Assembly: GCA_900142905.1 (NCBI GenBank)
Contig: FSRV01000001.1
Location: 2,666,001 to 2,730,000, forward strand
Reading direction: 5' to 3'
DNA from: Burkholderia sp. GAS332
Lineage (GTDB): Bacteria > Pseudomonadota > Gammaproteobacteria > Burkholderiales > Burkholderiaceae
DNA length: 64,000 nucleotides
The notes under the pieces were generated by a model. That model made no database searches, was not told the origin of the DNA, and was given only the letters and a program-made list of their open reading frames with translations. Made by a program: the position numbers and the translations under genes. This document shows, in pieces, positions 8,778-18,498 of this stretch (within the stretch, counting starts at the first letter, position 1; each line of letters begins with the position of its first letter).

Positions 8778-11700
8778 GGCGCGCTCCTCGCTGCGCGCTC
8801 AGCGGCTCGGCGGCGGAAACGTTCCGCGATCCGGTCGAAACAGAGGTAGATCACCGGCGTCGTGAACAGCGTCAGCATCTGGCTCAAGGTCAGGCCGCCG
8901 ATGATCGCGAGGCCGAGCGGCCGGCGCAACTCAGAACCCGTACCGGTGCCGAGCAGCATCGGCAAGGCGCCGAGCATGGCCGCAAGCGTCGTCATCAGGA
9001 TTGGCCGGAAGCGCAACAGCGAGGCTTCGAAGATCGCGTCGCGCGGCGACTTGCCGTGGTTGCGCTCGGCGTCGAGCGCGAAGTCCACCATCATGATCGC
9101 GTTCTTCTTGACGATGCCGATCAGCAGCACAATGCCGATAATGCCGATCACGTCCAGATCGCTGCCCGCGATCATCAGCGCGAGCAAGGCGCCGATGCCG
9201 GCGGACGGCAAGGTGGACAGGATCGTCACCGGATGGATATAGCTCTCGTAGAGCACGCCCAGCACGATGTAAACAGCGACCAGCGCCGCGACCAGCAGAT
9301 ACACCTCGCTCTGCAACGAGTCTTCAAACGCCTGGGCCGCACCCTGGAACGAGGACGTAATCGACGGCGGCAGATTCACCGCCTGCTCGGCCTTGCGGAT
9401 CTGGTCCACCGCCGTGCTCAACGAGGCGTCTTTCGCCAGATTGAACGAAATGGTGACGGCGGGGAACTGGGCCAGATGGCTGATCACGAGCGGCGATTTC
9501 GTGACCTTGATCGTGGCGATCCCCTTGAGCGGCACCTGGCCGGTGCTGCTGGTCTGGCTGGGCAGATACAGGTTGCCAAGCGAATCCAGATCGGGCAGCG
9601 CCTCAGGCTTGGCCACGAGAATGACCCGGTACTGATCGGACTGCTCGAAGATAGTCGAGACGATACGCTGGCCGAGCGCATCGTAGAGCGCGTTGTCGAT
9701 GGTCGCCGCCGTGATGCCGTAGCGCGCGGCCAGTTGCCGGTTGACCTCGACATTGACGCTCAGGCCTTGCGTATTCAGATCGCTCGTCACGTCGGTAATC
9801 GCGGCGATCTGCTTCATCCGTGTGATCAGCGCGGGCACGTACTGGTCGAACGCCTGCTGGTTCGGGCCGCGCAGCACGAACTTGTACTGATTCGGCGAGA
9901 CGGTGGTGTCGAGCGTGAGATCCTGCTCGGGCTGGAGATACAGCTTGATGCCCGGCACGTCGGCCACCTCCTGTTGCAGGCGCCGGACGATCTGCTGCGC
10001 GTTCAGCGAGCGGTCGTCTCGAGCCTTCAGATTGATCAGGAAGCGGCCGTTGTTCAGCGTGGGATTGGTCCCGTCGATGCCCACGTAAGAGGTGACCGAG
10101 GTGACGTTGGGGTCTTTGAGAATGGCCTCGGCCAGTGCCGCCTGGCGCACCGCCATCGCCGTGTAGGACACCGAGTTGTCCGCCACGCTGATACCCTGGA
10201 TCACGCCGACGTCCTGGACCGGAAACAGCCCCTTGGGAATCACGATGTACAGGACCGCCGTGAGCACCACTGTGCCAACCGCCACCAGCAGCGTGAGGGT
10301 CTGGTGATCGAGCACCCAGCGCAGCCCGCGTTCATAACCCGAGAGTGTCTTGTTGAACAGGCCCTCGCTGATGCGCTCGAAGCGGCTCGGATGCCGTTGC
10401 GCCTGGGCACGCAGAATGCGCGCACAAAGCATCGGCACCACAGTCAGCGAGACCACGGCAGAGATGACGATGGTGACCGCGAGCGTCACCGCGAATTCGC
10501 TGAACAGACGCCCGATCACCCCGCCCATGAACAGCAGGGGGATCAGCACCGCGATCAGCGAGATGGTCAGCGAAAGAATCGTGAAACCGATCTGTCCGGC
10601 GCCTTCGAGGGCCGCCTCCAGCGGACTCATCCCCTCCTCCAGATAACGCACGACGTTCTCGATCATCACAATCGAGTCGTCGACCACGAAACCGGTGGCG
10701 ATGATCAGCGCCATCAGCGAGAGGTTGTCGATCGAGTAATTGAGCTCGTACATCACCGCCAGCGTGCCGATCAGCGAAACCGGCACTGAGATGCTGGGGA
10801 TGATGGTCGCCGGCACGTTGCGCAGGAACACGAAAATCACCAGCACCACCAGCACCACCGCCAGCACCAGCTCAAAGGCCGCGTCGGAGACCGACGAGCG
10901 GATCACGCCGGTGCTGTCCGAGACGACGGTGACCTGCATGCCCGCCGGCAGCGTGGATTCCAACGCGGGCAGTTGCTTCATGATCTGGTTGACCGTGGCG
11001 ATCACGTTCGCCCCCGGCTGACGCTGCACGTTGAGCACGATCGCCGGCGTGTGGTTGTACCAGGCGCCTCGCTCGACGTCCTGCGGGGCCTGGGTGGCCC
11101 GCGCGACATCGCGCAGGTACACGGGTGCGCCGTTCTGGTAGGCGATCACCGTGTCCAGATAGTCCTTGGGGTCGACGATCTGGTCGTTGGCGTTGATCGT
11201 GTAGTCCAGCTCCGGCCCGTCGAAATTGCCTTTAGGCTGGCTCACGTTGACGTTGGCAAGCAGCGTGCGCAGGTCGTCGAGGTTCAGGCCGTAGGCGGCC
11301 AGTTTCTGCGGGTCCGCCTCCACCCTGACTGCCGGTACATTGCCGCCGGCGAGACCAACGAGGCCCACGCCGGGCACCTCGGAGATTTTCGTGGCCAGCC
11401 GGTTGTTGGCCGCATCCTCCAGTTGGGTCAGCGACATCGACTTGGATGTCACCGCCAGAGTCAGGATAGGCTGGTCTGCGGGGTTCACCTTCGCATAGGT
11501 CGGAGGTGCCGGCAGGCCGCTCGGCAAGTAGCTGTTGGAGGCGTTGATCGCCTGCTGAACGTTCTGCTCTGCGATATCGAGACTGAGCGAGAGATCGAAC
11601 TGCAAGGTGATGACCGACGCCCCTTCCGAGCTGTAGGAAATCATCTGCTGCAGGCCCGGGATCTCCCCCAACTGCACTTCCAGCGGCGCAGTCACGGTGG

Positions 11701-11881
11701 TCGCCATCACGTCCGGGCTCGCCCCTGGATAGAAGGTCTGCACCTGGATCGTCGGGTAGTCGACGGCGGGCAACGAGGAGACCGGCAGAAAGCGCACCGA
11801 GACCAGCCCCACCAGCACGAGGGCGATCATCAGCAGCGAAGTGGCTACTGGCCGAAGAATGAACAGGCGGGAGAGGTTCAT
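8774..11881 (-). CDS. mdtB: RND multidrug efflux permease, MdtB-like
   Basis: 1035 residues, normal length for MdtB. N-terminal MNLSRLFILRPVATSLLM is the typical RND opening. Asp pair in TM4 (GFVVDDSIVMIENVVR) and Lys in TM10 (IVKKNAIMMVDFA) mark an active proton-driven subunit. The gene starts 21 bases after the membrane-fusion gene and overlaps the next RND gene by four bases, so adaptor, two permeases and channel are translated as a set. E. coli MdtABC exports bile salts and novobiocin; substrates here are unknown. Confidence 0.93.
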   Translation of the reverse strand: MNLSRLFILRPVATSLLMIALVLVGLVSVRFLPVSSLPAVDYPTIQVQTFYPGASPDVMATTVTAPLEVQLGEIPGLQQMISYSSEGASVITLQFDLSLSLDIAEQNVQQAINASNSYLPSGLPAPPTYAKVNPADQPILTLAVTSKSMSLTQLEDAANNRLATKISEVPGVGLVGLAGGNVPAVRVEADPQKLAAYGLNLDDLRTLLANVNVSQPKGNFDGPELDYTINANDQIVDPKDYLDTVIAYQNGAPVYLRDVARATQAPQDVERGAWYNHTPAIVLNVQRQPGANVIATVNQIMKQLPALESTLPAGMQVTVVSDSTGVIRSSVSDAAFELVLAVVLVVLVIFVFLRNVPATIIPSISVPVSLIGTLAVMYELNYSIDNLSLMALIIATGFVVDDSIVMIENVVRYLEEGMSPLEAALEGAGQIGFTILSLTISLIAVLIPLLFMGGVIGRLFSEFAVTLAVTIVISAVVSLTVVPMLCARILRAQAQRHPSRFERISEGLFNKTLSGYERGLRWVLDHQTLTLLVAVGTVVLTAVLYIVIPKGLFPVQDVGVIQGISVADNSVSYTAMAVRQAALAEAILKDPNVTSVTSYVGIDGTNPTLNNGRFLINLKARDDRSLNAQQIVRRLQQEVADVPGIKLYLQPEQDLTLDTTVSPNQYKFVLRGPNQQAFDQYVPALITRMKQIAAITDVTSDLNTQGLSVNVEVNRQLAARYGITAATIDNALYDALGQRIVSTIFEQSDQYRVILVAKPEALPDLDSLGNLYLPSQTSSTGQVPLKGIATIKVTKSPLVISHLAQFPAVTISFNLAKDASLSTAVDQIRKAEQAVNLPPSITSSFQGAAQAFEDSLQSEVYLLVAALVAVYIVLGVLYESYIHPVTILSTLPSAGIGALLALMIAGSDLDVIGIIGIVLLIGIVKKNAIMMVDFALDAERNHGKSPRDAIFEASLLRFRPILMTTLAAMLGALPMLLGTGTGSELRRPLGLAIIGGLTLSQMLTLFTTPVIYLCFDRIAERFRRRAAERAARSAP

Positions 11882-11902
11882 CAGCTCGTCGTCCGCCGTG
11901 GT

Positions 11903-13153
11903 TTACGAGGCTTGCGAGGCTTGCGCGGCGCTGGCCGGCGTCTTCTGCCGGTGCGCCTGGGGCGCGCTGGCAGAGGACGCGGACGATGCCGCGCCGGCGG
12001 ACGCCGGCTGCTTCGCCGGGGCGACCTTGATCTGCGCGCCGTCACTCAGCCGGTCCATGCCGTCGGTCACGACCGTGTTGCCCGCCGCGAGGCCGGACGC
12101 GATGACGGTGTGCTTGCCGTCACTCGGGCCGAGCGTGACCTTGTGCACGGACACCGTGTTGTTGGCATTGACGAGATACACATAATCGCCCGGCGCGCCG
12201 CTTTGCACGGCCGGCGTCGGCACCAGCACGGCATTCTGGAGCGTATCGACCAGCAGCTTGACGTTGACGAATTCGCTCGGGAACAGCGCTTCGTCGTCGT
12301 TCGGGAACGTCGCGCGTAACGAGACGGTCCCGGTGCTGGTGGCCATCTGGTTGTTGACGGCATACAGCGTGCCGGTCGCCACCAACGTGCTGTTGTCGCT
12401 GCGGTATGCGGTGACCGGCAGCTTCGCACCGGAGTTGACGCGCTGCAGCACCTGGGCGAGCGCGTTCTGCGGCACGGTGAATTCAACCGTGGTCGGCTTC
12501 ATCGTGGTAATGACCGCGATGCCCGGCTGGCTCGACGCGGTGACGTAGTTGCCGGGATCGACGAGACGCAGGCCGACCCGGCCGGAAACGGGGGCGGTGA
12601 TTCGGCAATACGCCAGGTCGAGTTCAAACTGCGCGATATTGGCTTTGTCGGACTTGATCGCGGCCTCGTCCTGCTGGACGAGGAACTTCTGATCGACGTA
12701 GGTCTGCTCGGCGATCGACTTTCGCTCGTTCAATTGCGAGTAGCGGGTGAGGTCGGAGCGGGCCTGGGCAAGCGCGGCCTCGTCTTTGGCCAGTTGGGCC
12801 TCGGCCTGCTGTTTGCTGATCTCGTACTGGCGCGGATCGATCTGGGCGAGAAACTGCCCTTTCTCCACGTCCTGGCCTTCCCGATAGCCGACCGCTGTCA
12901 GGTAGCCGCTCAATTGAGGCAACACCGTCACCGTCGCCACGGGCGTGACCGTGCCCAGTTCGCTCAGGATGACCGGCATCTCGCCGAGGGTCGCGGCGGC
13001 GGCCGTCACGACCTGCGGCTCCACGCCGGCCTTGGGTGGCTTGGGGCGAAGCAGGTGGACCAGCATCAGGGCGACCAGCGCCAGCACTATCACCGCGAAC
13101 ACGATTCGCCCGCGTCGGGAACGCTTCGGCTGCGTGGACGTCACTTCGCTCAT
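11903..13153 (-). CDS. mdtA: RND periplasmic adaptor (membrane fusion protein), MdtA-like
   Basis: 416 residues. I use the ATG at 13153, which has GGAGG at ideal spacing; an ATG ten codons upstream lacks this. One N-terminal membrane anchor (VFAVIVLALVALMLV) follows a basic stretch. Then come the lipoyl half-motif (LSGYLTAVGYREGQDVEKG), an alpha-hairpin (about residues 100-170), the second lipoyl half (YCRITAPVSGRVGLR), a beta-barrel domain and a low-complexity Ala/Ser tail. First gene of the efflux operon. It bridges the RND pump and the outer-membrane channel. Confidence 0.92.
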   Translation of the reverse strand: MSEVTSTQPKRSRRGRIVFAVIVLALVALMLVHLLRPKPPKAGVEPQVVTAAAATLGEMPVILSELGTVTPVATVTVLPQLSGYLTAVGYREGQDVEKGQFLAQIDPRQYEISKQQAEAQLAKDEAALAQARSDLTRYSQLNERKSIAEQTYVDQKFLVQQDEAAIKSDKANIAQFELDLAYCRITAPVSGRVGLRLVDPGNYVTASSQPGIAVITTMKPTTVEFTVPQNALAQVLQRVNSGAKLPVTAYRSDNSTLVATGTLYAVNNQMATSTGTVSLRATFPNDDEALFPSEFVNVKLLVDTLQNAVLVPTPAVQSGAPGDYVYLVNANNTVSVHKVTLGPSDGKHTVIASGLAAGNTVVTDGMDRLSDGAQIKVAPAKQPASAGAASSASSASAPQAHRQKTPASAAQASQAS

Positions 13154-13306
13154 GCCAACCTCCGAAAACTGCGGCTGCCCCACAAGACCAGGGTGCGTCG
13201 ATTCAACGGACCGGAACGATGATGCAGGTGAAGTCTACCCAACTATGGCGTTGTTTTTGGAACATTGTTCTGTAGGGATATTCCAATTTGTCACAACAAG
13301 CGCTGA

Positions 13307-13323
13307 TGTAACGCCGCGTTACA
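13307..13323. promoter_or_regulatory. Candidate operator in the efflux/ahpD divergent region
   Basis: TGTAACGCCGCGTTACA is a perfect palindrome with 7-bp arms and a three-base centre. It lies in the 362-base region between the divergently transcribed pump operon (starting at 13153) and the AhpD-like gene (13516). It has the form of a TetR- or MarR-type dimer site, but no regulator gene is adjacent, so its factor is unknown. Confidence 0.4.
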
Positions 13324-13515
13324 CGTTGGGGCGCTTTGTAAGCCCACCAGGGATGGCGCAGGCTGTTCCGGAGACACGTCGGACACACCTTGATTCACGC
13401 CTAAAAGTGGTTACCTGAAATTAGACAAAATCGGCTATTTAATAAGGCCAGTCGAACGCCTAATCTTCACTCACCGAACCACACTGAGTGGATCCAGCCA
13501 GCTAAGGAGTGAATC

Positions 13516-13953
<438 letters not shown>

Positions 13954-14024
13954 GTGAGCCGCAGCTCTATTCCGGCCAATTCTCCGGTCAATCGTTTCTG
14001 CATAAACCCTGAAGGAAAGAATTC

Positions 14025-14714
14025 ATGAAAATCATGCACGTCGACGCGAGCGCCAAACGCGAGCGATCGAATTCGCGCGCATTAAGCCGATATTTTCTGG
14101 AGCGCCTGCGTGAAGACGGTGTGGATATCGAGGTCGACTACCTCGACGTCACGGTCGATACGCCGCCGCATGTGAACGAAGCATTCGCCATCGCGACCTA
14201 CACGCCGTCACACGAGCGCACACCCGCCATGAAAGCGACATTGGCGGCATCGGATGCGCTGTGCAAGCGCCTGCTCGACGCCGACGCGCTGGTCTTTGCT
14301 ATGCCCATGTATAACTGGTCGATGCCTTCCGCGTTCAAGGCTTTCATTGACAGCATCACGCGTACCGGGCTGACCTATTTGTTTACGAACGACGGGCAGA
14401 TAGAAGGTCAGCTGGCGCGGCAGAAGGTGCTTTTCATCACGAGTCGCGGTGTTGACTTGCGTGCCGGCTCGCCCTTCTCGTCAATGGATGCGCTGACGCC
14501 GGCGCTGAAGGCGGCTTTCGGATTTCTCGGCGTGGCGGATCCGTCCTTCGTCGACGCGCAGCCGTTGCAGTTTTCAGACGAGGCGGCGCGGATCGAAGCG
14601 CTCGAACGCGCGCGCACCGAGCTCACCGCGGTGGCGGCGAACTGGGCCGCGTCGGCGAAGTCGCAGTCGGCTTCAGCTTTGGACATTCACGCTCGACAAG
14701 CAGTGAGCGCGTAA
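14025..14714 (+). CDS. azoR: FMN-dependent NADH:quinone/azo reductase (AzoR type)
   Basis: 229 residues, slightly longer than E. coli AzoR because of a tail rich in Ala and Ser. Flavodoxin-like fold: N-terminal phosphate-binding turn (DASAKRERSNSRALS), FMN-contact loop AMPMYNWSMPSAFKAF, and the SRG region after strand four. The enzyme makes two-electron reductions of quinones and azo compounds with NADH in the cytoplasm. Good ribosome site (GGAAAG). Its AhpD-like neighbour makes a redox-stress role the natural reading. Confidence 0.88.
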   Translation: MKIMHVDASAKRERSNSRALSRYFLERLREDGVDIEVDYLDVTVDTPPHVNEAFAIATYTPSHERTPAMKATLAASDALCKRLLDADALVFAMPMYNWSMPSAFKAFIDSITRTGLTYLFTNDGQIEGQLARQKVLFITSRGVDLRAGSPFSSMDALTPALKAAFGFLGVADPSFVDAQPLQFSDEAARIEALERARTELTAVAANWAASAKSQSASALDIHARQAVSA

Positions 14715-14725
14715 CGTGAGACGCA

Positions 14726-14747
14726 GGCGGTGCGCTATGGCGCCGCC
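14726..14747. terminator. Hairpin between convergent azoreductase and lipoprotein genes
   Basis: GGCGGTGC (14726-14733) pairs with GCGCCGCC-type bases 14740-14747 with one G-T wobble and a six-base loop. It sits in the 41-base gap between two converging genes, so it may serve both strands. No long T-run. Confidence 0.4.
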
Positions 14748-14755
14748 TCACCCCC

Positions 14756-15127
14756 TTAGAACTTCGGATGACATTCGAAGCTCACTGACGATGCATGCGC
14801 GGACATCATCTGCACGCCGCTGACCGTTTCAGTCGTGACACTGCTGCGCATGCCGAGACGCTCGCAGTAGTCGCGCGCCTCGTTGATTGCTTGATCGTGC
14901 GCGCGGGCCCAAGCCATCCGCCCGCCGGTCGCACTCGCCGCTACCGTGTAAGTGCCGGGTTTGTCGGTGGCGACCACGTCGCTCGCCGATGCGCATCCCA
15001 CCAGGCTGGCGCACGCGGCCACCGCCGCAATAAGCACGCGTGCCCGGTTGAATGACGGGCTTCGGCGCTGCGGTGCCAAGGATTCACCCTCCTGATCCAG
15101 CGCGTGATCTGAGACATTGTTGAACAT
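14756..15127 (-). CDS. Small lipoprotein of unknown function
   Basis: About 123 residues from the ATG at 15127; an ATG at 15214 would give 152 residues with an unlikely long charged leader. A hydrophobic segment (VLIAAVAACASL) ends in the lipobox LVGC, so the mature protein is probably an anchored periplasmic domain of about 75 residues. The domain (YTVAASATGG, an Ala-rich helix, then VSFECHPKF at the end, with two later Cys) resembles small Burkholderia lipoproteins of the TYTV-type, which have no assigned role. The start is uncertain because no position has a strong ribosome site. Confidence 0.6.
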   Translation of the reverse strand: MFNNVSDHALDQEGESLAPQRRSPSFNRARVLIAAVAACASLVGCASASDVVATDKPGTYTVAASATGGRMAWARAHDQAINEARDYCERLGMRSSVTTETVSGVQMMSAHASSVSFECHPKF

Positions 15128-15528
15128 GATGCGTCTACTTTTTTTAACCGTTTTGCCAATCTTGAAATTATGCGCAATCGGGCGTGCCAGATCAGCTTCG
15201 TCAGCTGAAAACACTGTTGCAGACGCTTAAACAATCGCTAACAGTCCGTGCCTGGAAGGGACTCCACGAGGCCACCGCACAACAGATGAACATCGCGTCT
15301 GCGCGGGCCTAGGCCCTGTTTCCGTGGCCCTTCTGTGTCATGCACTTTCCGCACTCTTCTCATAAAAACAATGCACTGGCTTTATTCCGCTAGTTGACTG
15401 AAATTAGCACGGTCATTCCATTTTGCGGTGCGCCGGAATTCGGGTCGGAGAACCCTACCCGGGCTCGCCCCGCAGCAAGACTGTGCAATCAGGTCCGCGA
15501 GAGGCGGATATAAAAAGAGGAGACATGC
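15128..15528. other. Intergenic region upstream of porin
   Basis: About 400 bases between the divergent lipoprotein and porin genes. A GAGGAG ribosome site precedes the porin ATG by a few bases. I find no clear promoter or repeat, and no coding frame worth naming. Confidence 0.5.
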
Positions 15529-16647
15529 ATGCGTTTTATCAATCATGGCGTTTGCGGAGCCACGCTGATTCTTGCCGCCGGTGGCGCTGCGGCAGCCGAC
15601 TCGAGTGTGACCTTGTACGGGGTCGTCGATGCGAACATCCAGTATCTGGACAACGGCGGCGTCCATTCGTACTCGGAAAAGAGCGGCGGCTCGACGGGCT
15701 CGCTGTTCGGCCTGAAGGGCACCGAAGACCTCGGTGGCGGCCTGAAGGCGCAGTTCCAGGTCGAATCGGGTTTTAACGTGAACAACGGCGGCTTGTTCGC
15801 CGACACCACGGCGCTCTTCTATCGTCAGGCATGGGTCGGCCTGAGCGACGACAAATACGGTTCGGTGACTATGGGGCGTCAGTACGAGCCGAGCTTCCGG
15901 GTCATCTATCCCTCCGATCCGTTTCGCGCGAACGAAGTGTTGTCGCCGTTTTCGGCCAACGTCCTTGCCGTCGACCGCAATACGCTGTCGACGCAGTACG
16001 ATTCAGGCCGCGCCAGCAATTCGATCATGTATCAATCGCCGGATCTGAGAGGCGTGAAGCTTTACGGCATGTATGCGTTCTCCGCGACGGTGACCCAACC
16101 TGTGCCGGCCACCACGGGCAACATGCTGAACGTTGGGGCCACCTACTCGGGCTACGGTTTCTACGCCGGCCTCGCGTACGTGAACCAGCATCCGGGACAG
16201 GAAACCATCGCCGGCCTGCCTGCTCCGCTAGCCCTGCTGGGCACCGAGCACTTCATCGGCGCGCTGGCTTACCGGATCGGCATCGTGAACTTCCAGTTCA
16301 ACTACTCATACAACCGCTCGCAGGACCCGGCGCCGGGGTCGCTGGCCGCGCACCTGGGCACGGGCCATTCGCTGAGCATTGCGGAGTTGGGCGCGACGAT
16401 CCAGGCAACCCCGGCCGATACGATCACGATTGCCGGCGTTCAGCGCAGCGTGCGCGGCGCGCATGACAATACGCCGAGCATCGAACTGGGCGTCGATCAT
16501 TCGATCTCCCAACGGACGAGTCTGTACATGCGGGCGGGCTATATGAAGAACAACGGTACCGCCACGGTGAGCTGGCCGGGCGTGACCGTGACCGCACCCG
16601 GAACCAAGCAGATTCTTGCGACGGTGGGTATGACGCATCGGTTCTAA
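15529..16647 (+). CDS. OmpC-type trimeric porin
   Basis: 372 residues, a 16-strand Gram-negative porin of the Burkholderiales type. Signal peptide cut after AAA near residue 23 (GGAAAADSSVTLYGVVD), the conserved SSVTLYG first strand, the GLKGTEDLGGGLKAQFQ segment, and C-terminal Phe (TVGMTHRF) needed for outer-membrane assembly. It allows passive diffusion of small solutes. GAGGAG just before the ATG at 15529; another ATG four bases earlier is out of frame. An MFS anion/sugar-acid carrier follows 229 bases downstream, so the two may serve the same nutrient, but they are not obviously one operon. Confidence 0.92.
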   Translation: MRFINHGVCGATLILAAGGAAAADSSVTLYGVVDANIQYLDNGGVHSYSEKSGGSTGSLFGLKGTEDLGGGLKAQFQVESGFNVNNGGLFADTTALFYRQAWVGLSDDKYGSVTMGRQYEPSFRVIYPSDPFRANEVLSPFSANVLAVDRNTLSTQYDSGRASNSIMYQSPDLRGVKLYGMYAFSATVTQPVPATTGNMLNVGATYSGYGFYAGLAYVNQHPGQETIAGLPAPLALLGTEHFIGALAYRIGIVNFQFNYSYNRSQDPAPGSLAAHLGTGHSLSIAELGATIQATPADTITIAGVQRSVRGAHDNTPSIELGVDHSISQRTSLYMRAGYMKNNGTATVSWPGVTVTAPGTKQILATVGMTHRF

Positions 16648-16876
16648 GGCGAATCGTTGCCAAGGGTACGGCGCAGGAACCTCGGGGTAGCGTCAGGCGC
16701 GCCCCGCCTCCCCCTGCCAGCAACCTGCCCGATGCGCCATCCAGCCGATTGAGGCGCATCGCGGCTCTCTTTGCAGCGTGCGCTGCCACACCGAAACACT
16801 TTCGCAAACGCTCTCCACCGACTAGTCTGTAACGACATCAATCAACCAGCCGGACCCCGAGCCGGAGGAGACGTCG

Positions 16877-18229
16877 ATGGATATCGAAGCACGCACCATT
16901 GCGCGCGTGACGGTTCGGCTCGTGCCGTTTCTGATCGTCTGCTATTTCATCGCCTATCTCGACCGGGTCAACGTCGGTTTTGCTGCACTGCAGATGAACA
17001 AGGCGCTCGGCCTGTCCGCCAGTGCATTCGGCTTCGGCGCAGGCATCTTCTTCATCGCGTATTTTTTCTTCGAAGTCCCATCTAATCTTCTGCTCGAGAA
17101 ATTCGGCGCGCGACGATGGATCGCCCGGATCATGTTTACATGGGGGATCCTCGCAGGCGCGATGGCGTACATCCCGGACCTCGCCCGCCTCACCGGTCTC
17201 TCGCCCGCGCACGTGTTTTACGGCTTGCGCATTCTGCTGGGCGTGGCCGAAGCGGGTTTCTTCCCCGGCATCATTTTTCTGCTGACGCTTTGGTTCCCCG
17301 CCGCCTATCGCGCCCGCGTGGTCGGCTATTTCATGGCGGCTATTCCGCTGTCAACCGTGATAGGCGGCCCAATTTCAGGTGCGCTCCTGTCGATGGACGG
17401 GCACGGCGGGCTGGCCGGCTGGCAATGGGTTTATCTGATCGAAGCGCTGCCCGCGCTGCTGCTCTCGTTCGCCGTGCTGTTCTATCTGACCGACAGGCCC
17501 GCCGACGCCACCTGGCTTGCCGACGATGAACGCAACTGGCTGGTCGCTCGCCAGGCGCAGGAGCGCGAGCATCGCGAGGCCGTGCATATCTTCAGCGTGA
17601 AGGAAGCGCTGTTCAATCCGCGGGTGCTCGCTGTCGCGCTCATCTACTTCGGTGCGAACGCAACCAACTATGGCCTGAGTTTCTTTCTGCCGCAGATCGT
17701 CAAGTCCTTCGGTCTCACCAATCTGCAGACCGGTTTCGTGACGTCGTTGCCTTACATCGTCGGCGTGATCAGCATGGTTTTTTGGGGCCGCCATTCGGAT
17801 CGCAAGCTCGAACGCAAATGGCACGTGGCGATTGCGTTGCTGGTCGCGGCCGGCGGCATCGCGGCCGCGGCCGGGCTCGACAATCCGGTGCAGAAGATGA
17901 TCGCGCTGTCGATTGCCGGGTTCGGCATCTTCGGCTGCCTGCCTGTCATCTGGACCTTGCCGGCCGCGTTCCTGTCGGGCGCGGCGGCGGCGGGCGGCAT
18001 CGCCGCGGTCAATTCCCTCGGTAATCTGGCGGGATTTTTCGGACCTTACGCGATGGGCTGGATCAAGGACAGCACCGGCGGCTTCGGCGCCGGCCTGCTC
18101 TGTTTGTCGGGTGCGGGACTCGTCGGGGTGGCGGCCGTGCTTCTGCTGCATCACGACGCCGCGCTTGAGGCGTCGTGCGGTGTTCCGGACCCGGGGGCGG
18201 AAGGCAGGGCTAAGGTGGTGAGGCCCTAG
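16877..18229 (+). CDS. MFS transporter, anion:cation symporter (ACS) family
   Basis: 450 residues with 12 predicted helices. The opening (RVTVRLVPFLIVCYFIAYLDR then VNVGFAAL) and the TM2-3 region EVPSNLLLEKFGARRWIAR are diagnostic of the ACS family, whose members import tartrate, glucarate, phthalate, 4-hydroxyphenylacetate and similar organic anions. Ribosome site GGAGGAGA before ATG 16877. The last about 25 codons (AALEASCGVPDPGAEG) lie in the first copy of an imperfect tandem repeat, so the C-terminal tail may have been altered by that duplication. No catabolic gene adjoins it, so the substrate is open. Confidence 0.88.
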   Translation: MDIEARTIARVTVRLVPFLIVCYFIAYLDRVNVGFAALQMNKALGLSASAFGFGAGIFFIAYFFFEVPSNLLLEKFGARRWIARIMFTWGILAGAMAYIPDLARLTGLSPAHVFYGLRILLGVAEAGFFPGIIFLLTLWFPAAYRARVVGYFMAAIPLSTVIGGPISGALLSMDGHGGLAGWQWVYLIEALPALLLSFAVLFYLTDRPADATWLADDERNWLVARQAQEREHREAVHIFSVKEALFNPRVLAVALIYFGANATNYGLSFFLPQIVKSFGLTNLQTGFVTSLPYIVGVISMVFWGRHSDRKLERKWHVAIALLVAAGGIAAAAGLDNPVQKMIALSIAGFGIFGCLPVIWTLPAAFLSGAAAAGGIAAVNSLGNLAGFFGPYAMGWIKDSTGGFGAGLLCLSGAGLVGVAAVLLLHHDAALEASCGVPDPGAEGRAKVVRP

Positions 18230-18430
18230 CTAGCGGCACCTTGGCCGGGCAGAGCTGAATCGGGCCGCCTGCCACTACTAGCCCCTTTCACGACGCCTCG
18301 CTCGAAGCGTCTTGCAGTCTTTCGGACCCGGTGGCGGCAGGGGGGCGAAGGTGGCAAGGCCCTGGCTAGCGGCACCTTGGCCGGGGCAGAGCTGAATCGG
18401 GCCAGCTCGTCCGCCCGCCAGGCCCCTTTC
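18152..18430. repeat. Imperfect tandem duplication (about 138 bp, two copies) at the end of the MFS gene
   Basis: Unit one (18152-18288) and unit two (18289-18430) share CACGACGCC starts, the TTCGGACCC/TTCCGGACCC segment, CTAGCGGCACCTTGGCCGG, AGAGCTGAATCGGGCC and a GGCCCCTTTC-like end. Unit one overlaps the last part of the transporter gene and includes its stop; unit two is non-coding. Unit one also begins with a perfect 9-bp hairpin (CACGACGCC, loop, GGCGTCGTG). Confidence 0.7.
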
Positions 18431-18498
18431 AGGCGTGGCGACGCCCATCAGGAAGAACGCCCCGCGTGTTTAGCCACTCGGCGCAATCTGATTAACCG

